NCBI RefSeq assembly: GCF_028640845.1
Contig: NC_080546.1
Coordinates: 29,223,020 to 29,287,019, forward strand
Direction: 5' to 3'
Origin: Ahaetulla prasina
Lineage: Eukaryota > Chordata > Lepidosauria > Squamata > Colubridae
Length of the DNA: 64,000 bases
Shown: piece after piece, positions 50,501 through 62,500 of the stretch
Position numbering within the stretch: position 1 is the first letter of the stretch
How the letters are laid out: every line of letters starts with the position of its first letter
Program-made: the position numbers and the translations under genes
Notes under the pieces: model-generated
Seen by the model: only the letters and a program-made list of their open reading frames with translations
What the model was told of the DNA's origin: nothing
Databases searched by the model: none

Positions 50501-53500
50501 TGGCAAGTGGGCCATGGTAAATTGGTTGTAGCAAGTTGTCCTGGAACAGAGGTGTCAAACTAAATTTCATTGAGGGCCATATCAGGGCTCTGGTTGCAGG
50601 GTGTGGCCTACTGGGTGGATTTGGCCAGCTTGACATCACTCCCCAAACTGCTAGCATGTTTCCTTTTCTCACTGGATAGACCAGGCTGAAGCCACACTGG
50701 CCTGATGTTTCCTCTTTGCATTGGATAGACCAGGCTGAAGCCATGTGGGCTGGCCCCTTACATTTTCCAGGCCACATCCGACTCACCGGTTTTGTGCTTG
50801 ACATCCCTGTCCTAGATCATGCTTAGGTTGCACCTCCAAGGTTTTCCAGATGCTCCAGAAGCATACCATGAAAATGTTAAATACATTTTCTGTGAAATGT
50901 CAAGGGATAGAAAGTAACATGGTTGTTTCAATTTGCAGAAATACAAATTGCAGACTTCAACAAGTCGGTCCAGACAAGAGAAGAAGCTTGTATTTTGATC
51001 TGCTCCAAAGTAGATCAGCAGAAATGACCCTCCTCAAATTTGGATAATAATATGATGGCACCCATACTATCCAACGCATATCAATGTAAAGAGTTTCATG
51101 CTGTGGAAAATACTTCTATATATGCTTGACATTGCAGGATGAGACCCATTTTAGTCTATGATGGCAAAAAAACCCAGGAGGCATCCCTTTGTGGCTAATA
51201 TTATTAAAACAAGGGTTTTGAGCTGCAGCTCCCTTCATCATTCTAGCTATTCTATGCATTTTATAAATAATTCTTGATATATATTATTGTATGATCTCTA
51301 TGTTAGGGCAGATTTATATTTGTCAGCCAAGAACATGCATTTGAAATAGGACAAGTGGTGCATGGATGCGGTTCTTTATGTATCTTTCATGATATATTAA
51401 TTGGATTCCTTATTAAAATAAGGCACTTAGTATTCATCCAGATCTGTTTCAAAGGCTGGAGCACTGAACAGATGTTTTGGTTGAATGCTGACTTTAAAGG
51501 AGGCTTCAGATTTAGGTGCTAGTTTGTTTTTTAAATATTAAAATTTTGACTGGCTCAAGTTTACTTATGTTATTTTTAATTTTTATCATGGCTAGGAGCC
51601 TCAGCAGTTGGAAGTGATCTAAGTTCTTGTGCTCGCTTTAATTTTGTAAGCCGCTGTATATGAATTGGGCAGCCTTTCCCCCCCCCCTTTTAACGACCCT
51701 GTAATCCCTTGCATCAGGGTGGAGTTGGGGTGACTGAACAGAGCTCAAGTGTTACTGGCTGGATGTCCTTACTGCTGCCTACATGGAGTTTGCAGTGGAC
51801 AATTAACAGACAACTGCGCCCAGAAACAAATATATCTGCCACTACCTAGGATCGAACTTACAGCCTGATTGTGAGGCGAGAGCTCCATCTCTAGGCCACT
51901 GCGCCCCTCTGGGCAGCCATAAAAATATGTTTAATAAATAATAAATCTCTGAGGAAGCCTGATATTTAATGCAAAGATGTTCATTTGCCATGATTACAAT
52001 ATTCATGCAATAAAATTACATCCTTTTTTTCCCCTTGGGAGACAGTTCCAATGTTTATGTTCAAAATCAAATTTGGCTATAAGTGTACCCCAGTGAATGA
52101 GTAAAGTAGGGGGCAATGAACCACTTAAAGGTAGCTTTGAGGTGAGAGTTCTATTACAATTAAATCATATTATCTGAACCTTTATCCCGCCATTGCGCTT
52201 ACCTTTTTATTCTGCTGATAAATTTATTGTTGATATAATCTTGTATTTGTGCTGTTCCTGCAAGAGAACAGTGGTTGGTTTTTACAAGGTATTGAATTTG
52301 CAATACTGAAGGTAAGTCAGTGGCTGTAAAAATTTAATTAAGTAGTAATGCTCTGGTTGTTTTATTTCCTAAGTCATAAAAGGCTTGTGCTAATAATCTC
52401 AACATGAAATGTAGAATGCTAGTTATTGGTTGCAGAGTATGGACCAAATGAAATATGGTGGGGGTAAATCGATAAGCAAACTTTAGATGTTTGGTGTAGA
52501 ATCAAGGTTGAGTGAGAAGAAAGTTGCTCACCCAGCAAACTTACCATGCTTTTTTTTTTTTTTTTTGCAAAACGTGAGTTAATTAGAGGTTTTTCTGCCA
52601 ACAGTGGCTCTTTGTGATTAGAAGTAAAACTCTTCCTGTGCAGCATAGACAATTATAACGAAATTGGAGACCCCATACAATCTAAGCATATAACCCAGCC
52701 AATTTTGTTTAAATCTCCATCCTCACTCTGTAGGGGATTGGTAGACCTTGGGTCTGGGATGATGATCATCTGCTATAATTACCAGATAATTGAGAGACTT
52801 AATTTGTAGGCAAGAATAGTAGCTGTTAAAAACAAAGGATTTTCAAGTGGTACAAAGTAGTAGAAATCTCGCTGCTGCAAAAGGTTGGGTAGGGGTGCCT
52901 TTGAAGATTGCTTTGAAGATTAGCTGTGATTAGGAGATTCTGATTGCCTGGCAAATTTAACTTTTTTTGTAATCCATAAACAGGTCTTCCCATTTTTCTT
53001 TCCATCTTTGTCTAGTTGTTCCTTCCCTTCTTATCAACTTTTTCCCTATCTTGCACCTGCCTACCTTTGTATACAAAGAAAGAGGGATCTAGGACAGTTT
53101 GCTGTGGACAACTCGCCACGGCCATTTTGCCAGTGCCAACTCGCTGTGGTTCTCTTGCAGAGGCCAACTTGCTGTGGCCATCTCATGGCAGCCAATCTAG
53201 GATGGCCATTTCACCTCAGCCATCTCACTGTGGCCAACTCACTGCAGGAGAACTTGCCACAGGACAATCCCTGTGGGATAACTCAACACAGTAAATGTTG
53301 TCCACTACTGTTTCTTCTACATTATTACCATTTTTTGTCAATGGAAGCAATGTTGAAAAAACAGTGGCGAATAACATCATGTTGAGTTATCCCGCAGCAG
53401 GTTGGCTGTGGGGAGATGGTTGTGCAGGATTGGCCACGGCAAATTGTCCCAAAGAAAGGGGGGGAAAAGTTTTACATTTGTATGGTTTTGTATATAAAAT

Positions 53501-56500
53501 ATACTCTGTGAAGGAATGGGTAGTCCATGCAGGTGGAGATCAATATGAGTACTTTATTTTATAGGCTGTTAATTCAATTAAAATACATTCCTTTTTCATC
53601 CTGCATTTTTAGAGGTGGTGAACCTTATACATACATACAACTTTGTGTTAGTGTCACTGACTGCATTTGGACATCTGCTATGCAATTCCTCAACATATTC
53701 TTTTCCTAATTTTAATCTAACATATAACATGTGCAAATGTGAGCTCTAGAAAAGTTGGTGTAAAATGAACCAGTAAAAGTTCTCTAAGAAAAAGATCTTC
53801 ATTTTTCCTTAATCTTACTGTATTTTATAGGAAACATTACAAACATTACAATTATCATATAGGATGAAGCAGTATCTTAGAGATGGGTATATAAAACCAG
53901 CACTGATGCTATTCACTGATTATTCCAACCTTCTACACAGCTGCAGATCTCCTGTATTCCAAACAGCATTTTCCATTAACTGTAGTTGAGATGGTACTAC
54001 CTACATTTATAAAATACAGTTTCTTCTTTGGGTTCTATGCTGGTATTCTTTGGGTTCTATGCTGGTATTCGAAATCTTTCAAATGCTATGCTGCAGACTA
54101 TAAATCAGATTCAAGATGATGAATTGTGGTGTATATCTTTATGCACAATTCACAAGCAATAAATAAGCTTAACCCTAATGGGAATTATATAAAGCAAATG
54201 GATTTATTATTACATTCCTTAATTAGAAAAATGGGTTATTGCTTGAAAAGATGCTAAAACCTGAGCATGAAATGAAAAAACCCTATATTAAAATTTGACA
54301 CAACAAGATACTATACACCTAGGAAATTGGCTATTGAGTCAAAAAGCAGAAACTGAGTTTCCACTAAAAGTATTGTAGGAGAAAAGTCTTGTTAGTCTAT
54401 GGTGGGGAGAAATCAGTCTGGTAGTACCTTTTCTGATTAAAAAAATATTAAGTCATAAGTGAGTGTCAGATGAAATAAACTGCAATCCTTGAGAATTTAT
54501 ACTTCATAAAAATAGTTGGAAAAAGTGCTGCCCAGCTCCTGATTTTTTTCTTTTAAGTATCAATCAGGAAAAAGTGCTTAATTTATATTGCTGTGGAGAG
54601 TTAAGCTGTTAAAAAAACCCTTGGTAGTAATTTTCAGTTTTAAGTTATGTTGAATTTTGTCCTTTCATTATGCAGTCTCCTATTGTCCTTCTCATTGGAT
54701 GATAAAATAGATCCTTCAGGGCCTTTTTGTTTTATAGATAGAAGAGGTCATCTATCAGAGGCACTCTATTAATTATTTCACTGAGCAGAGAGTTGAGCTA
54801 GATGACTGTCGAGATTCTTTCCAACCTATGCTGTGAATATGCATTCAGTGAGAAGAAAAATTGCTTAGCAGCATTCAAGTCTTTTGACTCCTTACACTCA
54901 AAGTGAGTTCCTTCCAAAGCAACTTTCTGTGAAAAATTTAATTATCTGTGAATATGTTCTAGTACAATTGTTTTCCAGAAGCTTATTTCAGATTTTTACT
55001 GAAATTACTGGGTTAACTTGAATATTCCAAGCATGCAGCAGCAATCTTTCCTACCTTAGTACTCAAGATGTGTTGGACTACAATTCTCATTGGCCTTTTG
55101 AGCATTGGCCCAGAAATCCAATATAGTTATAATGATCCAACTTGAAAAGTATTTTTTTCTTAGGTGGGTCTTGATGCATTCTTTATAATGTCTAAAATTT
55201 GCTATACACAATGAACAGGTTGTCCTAGACTTAAGACAATAATTGAGCCTGGAATTATGGTTGTAAGTTGTGGCAGTCATTAAACACATGACCACATATG
55301 ATTTTACCTTTTATTTGGTGGTTGTGGTTTACACTATACAGTGTGGTTGTTAAACAAACCTGTTTTCTTCAATGGAGCTCTTTTCCAGAAACTGTAAAGA
55401 ATGTCAGAACTAGCAAAAAAAAAAAAATGCTGAAAATTGCAATCAAATGACAATGGCCATAAATATGAGTTAGTTGCCAAGTCCCCATTCACATGACTGC
55501 AAGAGGTACAACCTTTGGAACTTCAGAACTGGGTTGTAAGTAGCTCTGGGCAAGTCTGTTATAATTTTGAACTGTTGCTAAGTGGAGATGACCTATATCT
55601 AATTTGACACGGTAGAATAATGGAGAAAAATCTGTTCCGACCTAAAGCACATTTTGTTATTGCTTTCATCATCACAGCTTATACTGACCTTAAATCACCC
55701 TTTATTGCTAAATAAGATCTGAAAAAATTGTCTGTATTAATTTAATACTTGTATTAATTTAATGTCATATTTTGCACATCACTTCCTAGAATGCCTTCTT
55801 TTGTATCACTTTTCAGAAGTCTTTGTAATTTAATGGGTTAACGTGGCACCAGGTGTTTGGTTTTCACAAGATTTGTAGCATGGCTGATTACCACAGCACA
55901 ATAACCACCTTTCTTTAATGCATGAGTGTCAAACACACGGCATCATGTGACTTATCACGACATTTTTTTTCCCTTTATGGAGCTGGGGCAGGCGTGGGCC
56001 GCGTGTAACGCATGCTCGTGGGCCGCCAGTTTAACACTTCTGCTAATGAAATCCAGCTATAAAATGGGAACCCTCCATAGATACCTGGTCTTCTGAACCA
56101 TACAGTGGATTCCATGGGAGAAACCAAATAATTGGGAAGATATTCGGTTGAACACAATGATATCTGAATCAATCTTCTTTGTCAGATGCTGTGGGTGAGA
56201 CGAACTGGAAATTTGAGGCACCACAGAAGAGCCCTCTATAGCACTCTAGTGCCACCTGATGGTATGGTTTCTAACTAATTGCTATCTTCATATCAAATAT
56301 CCCAATAGTACCAATTTCAAGGTGCGTATCCCCACATATTCCTATTTTATTTTAGGCAGTTTGAATCCTGCAGAGTTTATGTTGGCTCTGAAATATTCAC
56401 TGCTTTCTGGAATAACATTCTTGTGCCCTCTTCATCTTTCATGAGTGGTTTATACCTTTTTATACCACAGGTATGAATATCTCTTGATTAAAATGAATAG

Positions 56501-59500
56501 TTTATAGTGCTGTAATTGGAGATTTGGAAGCGTGCAAGGCAGAAATTAATACTGCCTTGAGACTAATAGTTTAATGTCTGGCAGGTTCTGCCTCCTTTAA
56601 ATCCTAGGTCTGTTTAGAGTCCATTATACCCTAGCCTAGCATGAAGGCCTAACTCCAACATAAATTCTAGCTAGGGTAAAATTCAATTTCCTGTCCATCC
56701 ACAGACATCTCTTTCCTGCAAGCACTGTGGTGTATAGCTTGAATGTTCATGTTCCATATTCTTGTAAATTAGATCTATTTACATCTATCTGCTTCCAGAA
56801 TAATGTCATTACTTGCACCCATGTGCATGTCACATGTCAACACTTAGCCAAAAGAAAGTCAAGCTAAAAGTCAGATTTGTTTAGTACTTAGATGGAAGAC
56901 TATCAGACGGTATAATAGACCAGGAAGTTGAAAAATTATTGTGGAAGAAAGCACTAGCAAAATATTTCCAATTGCTGCCAAGAAAACTACGTGACACATC
57001 ATATAGTCAGCAGGGCTGAGCTCAGTTTGAGTCTTTAAATTATTGACTGTACTCTTCACTGAAGAGCTCATAGATAATTTATCAATGGCACAAAGAAATA
57101 TATGCTGAATTTCATAATTTTCCCAAAATATACCTCAACTCTTGACTAGCTGTTTAAAAAACACCACCACCAAAACTTGATTATACAGGAGTGGTTGTAT
57201 GTATGCAAGCGTACATCCCACATACCTACATCTTTTCCTTTCTTTTTAATCTTTGCAGAAGTAACTGTTCATTATAAATATGGTCTGCCTGTGATAACAC
57301 TTACATTGCCATCAAGAAAAGAACGTTGCCAGTTTACTATCAAGCCAATGCTAACAACTGTGGGCACCTTCTTACAGGACATAAAGAGAGAAGATAATGC
57401 AATTGAAAAGGTAGAAGTCTTCACAACAGGTACTAATGCTGATATCACTTTTAAAATCAAGGTTGTTCCAACTTTTCCCAGGTATTGCAAAATCTAAGAG
57501 GCCTTGTGAATGTTTGAAATCTGCCAAGGTTACATCTTGGCAGGGCAACCACTGAAATGTAACTGCTTCAACCCTCACTGTTGCTACTTTTATTCCTTCA
57601 CTTTCTTTCTGTTTTTCATTCTTTTACTGGCTCACCACCAAGGGAAAAAAGGGGGTGCATGAAATAAATGGGAGCCCTGAATAAGACAGTGGAAGGAAAT
57701 CTACGGATGGCAAAAAAACTCATAGTTAGGAACATCAGCGGTTAATGTTAGATGAAATTTAACTTCTTAACTTTGTATGTTATAGATATAATAATAGACT
57801 ACATGATAGTGTTTATTCCAGAATGTTCGTTAGGCAGGAAAATATTTAAATAAGAATATTAGCTATTTATCCTGAAGAAATTAAGCAGAATTTTTATGCA
57901 GTTATTATTGATGTAACTTTGTTTCATTTTTCTTTTGTAATTAAATGAGACAAATGCTTGCTGTCAAAAAAAGTTAAAATACTTTATGACCCCTACATAT
58001 TTTATCTCTTCAAATAGGTTCACTCAAGTTTCATCCAATGTAGAGTAGGTAGAATAGAGATTAGCTAAAAAGAGGTCTATGACTTCAGTCTTCAAGATCC
58101 CAACTTGAGTCCAAATGCTACCAAAGTCATAAATGTGAGGACCAAGTCGTAGATTATTTTCTCAGCACTGTTGTAACTTCAAGCAGCCACTAAATGAATG
58201 GTTGCAAATTGAGGACTACCGATGCTCACATGTTCATTCAGAGCTCTGTTGAGCTAATATAAAAGCAGAGCACTTACACTGAATTTTTAGGGATGCAAAT
58301 CTAACTCTGTAGCAGAGTGCACATTTTATAGAAGCGTGCAAAAAGTTCCAAGCTTGAAACAAAATTCCTCTATTCCATTTGTTTGTATTTCAAATAAAGT
58401 AGAGGTGTTTTGTCCCTAACCACACACTAATGGGGGTTGTCCAAGATCAAAAGACAAATTCCAGTGTAGGCTCACTTCTGTACTGCAAGCTGTTCAAGGT
58501 TCTTCAGTTGTTTAGCTCCTCCTTAGACTCGATCCACCTACTTACTGGCTACTTGAATAGCAGTCAGTCATTAGTTAGTCATCCAAAACCATTATATGTG
58601 TGTCTTTTGGATACCTGGATCTAGGGACTCATGGTTGAAAACATCTGCAATTTTTCTCTGCAAAACATTTTTTGAGCAGAAAAAAGAATGCTATGCTAAA
58701 TTGGATTCTGTCTCTGTTTAGAAGAGTCCTTCAATAAACTTAGATTCCGAAGGTAGTAGATATTTGACAGACCAACTTCACATTGGCATTTGTGCACTAA
58801 AACCAATTGGTGGCAAGGAAACCTTTATGCTTGCTAGCCTGTATTGTCCAGAGTGAAGCAGAACATCATTACCAATTACAGTCTCTTGGTAGAAAGAATT
58901 CTAGATGAAAAATTCTGAAATATCCATGAAAGGAGCTGGAAACGCCTTGGTGGATGCTTTCTACACGAATGCAATAGTAGCCAAAAGAAAGTGAGAATGC
59001 AGACCTCCTATTTTAAGCAGCTGGTAGTTTGGCTAACTAAACTTGTTGGGATTGCCCCTTATTATCTCTCTTGTCCATCTTGTTCATCTGCATTGAACAA
59101 GAAAGTGTTCTCCAGGGTAGGTGCCATGTTGATAAGCCTTGTACATGCTTGGATACCGATTTTACAGAGCAACTTATCTTCTTCAAAGAAAAGCTTCCCT
59201 TGATGAATCCCCTGATTTGTATTAGAAGGCTAGCCTCTTATCTCACCTTCTGGATCACTGGCACCCTTTATTCACATATAGCTAATGAAAGGCAAGACCT
59301 CTAAGGTAATTTGCTTCGGTAGAAGCAGAATCACTGACTCACCTGTAGCACGCTGGGTTGATTCATTAGCTCATAGCATTTGAATGATGGGGATTGGAGC
59401 ACTCACGACTGTATCACTTGCATCACAGTGGAATGCAACTTTCTCTGTAGTCTCAGTCTGATGGTTCTTCGATTACAGACATCACATGCTGCATTCTCTA

Positions 59501-62500
59501 CATGAAAGCAGTTCTAGGCAGCAGACCAGAGCCCCAGTGGAGGAAGATTCAAGTTTTATGCCATTGGGATATCATCAATACACAACATGTCAAGTGAGGG
59601 ACTTTTATCCCAAGCTTTTTGGATATTATGCCTTCCCATGAATTATTTTTCATGTGTCTCATATACGGTGCTAGATATCTCCAATTAAAATATTAAATAG
59701 TGATCGGGAAAAGACTCCCAAGACAGTCACTTGCACCGAGAAACTAAAAAATAAAGAAAACTGGACAATTAGTCTAGATTTGTAAGTTTCCTGTATTTAA
59801 AATGTTGAGTAAAGTTTAATGTCCATATCCATTTTCAAGATTCCTCTTATGACACTGGTAGGTAACAAAAATCTGAATGCATAAAAAAATTCTGTACGCT
59901 ATTTTTTTTTTTTTTTGCTTTTCCAAATATTTCTCTCTTGTCCTTCAAGACTGAAAAAACCCTCTATTGTTGGGCCTTAACCAATTTTCTGTTCTGTAGC
60001 ATATTTCCAATGTGGATGTGCAATACAGTTGGGCATTTTTTTTCCTTCGCCTTCAGTTTCATAACTCTTTTAACTGCAGTATCTGCAAGGAATCCATGAG
60101 GACAAACTGATGAGATTCCTTCATAGAAGCAATATTAAACACCTAAATTAAATAGCATTTTAAAAGAACATTAACAGTCGATTAGGATATGCCAACTTTC
60201 AAGTTGGCATAGTAGTTGAAAGTCCCAAGTTTTACTGGTCAAGACTCAAAATGCATAAATTCTTCTTAATTATACCACAAGGAAAATGTTGGGTTTTCCC
60301 TCAGTAGCCTGGAGCAAAAAAACCAAAATGGATGATAGCATAAAGGACAATCCAACCTATCAAAAACAGCACTACAAAAAACAGATTAGAAACACAAGTT
60401 AAAATAGGGAAGAAGATGGTAAGTGAACACCTGTCTACCCTAGACGTGTTCAAATCACCAGGACCGGATGGATTACACCCCAAGGTTCTGAAGGAACTGG
60501 CAGACGTGATCTCAGAACCACTGAACTATATCTTTCAAAGATCCTGGAGCACAGGGGAGCTGCCAGAGGACTGGAAAAGAGCTGATGTAGTTCCCATCTT
60601 CAAAAAAGGAAAAAAAACAGATCCAGGAAACTACAGACCTATCAGTCTGACCTCAATACCGGGGAAGATTCTGGAAAAGATAATCAAGCAACGAATCACC
60701 GAACACCTAGAAGCAAACAAAGTAATAACCAAAAGCCAACATGGGTTTGTCAAAAACAGATCATGCCAGACTAATCTTATCGCATTCTTTGACAAAATGA
60801 CAAAATTAGTAGACCAGAGGAATGCTGTTGATATAATTTACTTGGACTTCAGTAAAGCATTTGATAAAGTAGACCATAACCTACTACTAGATAAAGTAGA
60901 AAATGTGGGTTAGACAGCACCACCACCAGATGGATTCGTAACTGGCTGACCAACCGCACTCAACGTGTAGTCCTCAACGGAACTACATCCACATGGAGGA
61001 AGTATGCAGTGGAGTACCCCAAGGCTCTGTTTTAGGCCCAGTACTCTTCAACATCTTCATCAATGACTTGGACGAGGGATAGATGGGGAACTCACCAAAT
61101 TTGCAGATGACACCAAGCTGGCAGGAATAGCCAACACTCCAGAAGATAGGCTCAAGTTACAGAAAGATCTTGACAGACTTGAACATTGGGCGCTATCTAA
61201 CAAAATGAAATTCAACAGTGAAAAAAGTAAGGTTCTACATTTAGGCCAAAAACAAAATGCACCAGTACCGTATATGTGGTACCTTGCTCAATAGTAGTAC
61301 CTGTGAGAGGGATCTTGGAGTCCTAGTGGATAACCATCTAGATATGAGCCAGCAGTGTGCAGCAGCTGTTAAAAAGCCAACACAGTTCTGGGCTGCATAA
61401 ACAGAGGATAGAATCAAGATCACGTGAAGTGCTAGTACCACTTTATAATGCCTTGGTAAGGCCACACTTGGAATATTGCATCCAGTTTTGGTCGCCACGA
61501 TGTAAAAAAGATGTTGAGACTCTAGAAAGAGTGCAGAGAAGAGCAACAAAGATGATTAGGGGACTGGAGGATAAAACATATGAAGAACGGTTGCAGGAAC
61601 TGGGTATGTCTAGTTTAACAAAAAGAAGGACTAGGGGAGACATGATAGCAGTGTTCCAATATCTCAGGGGCTGCCACAGAGAAGTGGGAGTCGGGCTGTT
61701 CTCCAGAGCACCTGAGGGTAGAACAAGAAGCAATGGGTGGAAACTGATCAAGGAAAGAAGCAACTTAGAACTAAGGAGAAATTTCCTGACAGTTAGAACA
61801 ATTAATAAGTGGAACAACTTGCCTTCAGAAGTTGTGAATGCTCCAACACTGGAAATTTTTAAGAAAATGTTGGATAACCATCTGACTGAGATGGTGTAGG
61901 GTTTCCTGCCTGGGCAGGGGGTTGGACTAGAAGGCCTCCAAGGTCCCTTCCAACTCTGATGTTATGTTATGTTATGTTATAAAGTTGAACTCATTCCTTG
62001 TTCTGTGAAGCCAATGCATATGTATATACTATCAAAAATTCTATTGGTCTTGGAAGAAAGATGCCATTATCCCATGTTTGCTCACATTATGGATTTCATT
62101 AGTAATACGGCCAGTTAATCCAGTAAACATTGCTGTAAGTAAGATTATTTAAGAGCAGGGATCTCCAAATCCCGTCCACGGTCTGGTACCAGTCCACGGC
62201 CTGTTGGGAACCAGGTCATGCAAGCAGCAAGTGCGCAAAGCTCCATTTGCACAAGTAGTGGGCGCGTGAGCACAAAACCATCTCCCACCCACTGCCAACA
62301 CTGCCAGGCCATGAAGCTGGAAAGGTTGGGGGGGCCGCTGGCTTAAAGCACTGACTGCAATGAACATGGTAAGATATTTTAAAACAAATCCATGTAGCCT
62401 TTTATTACTTTTACTGAAATGCCTTTTCTCTCCTGCAGAGGGCAGCAGGATTTCAAATTCGGTGTCGATGGAAGTTCTGCTAATGAATGATTTTAAACTC

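Noticed and set aside
53938..53995. ACACAG site with a reading [10 protein letters not shown] as MCUB exon 2
   Set aside because: That reading is not in the phase set by exon 1, and the correct phase reaches a TAA.
58740..59650. Possible pseudogene with protein-like stretches ([17 protein letters not shown])
   Set aside because: Stops occur at about the random rate in every frame and no family was recognised.
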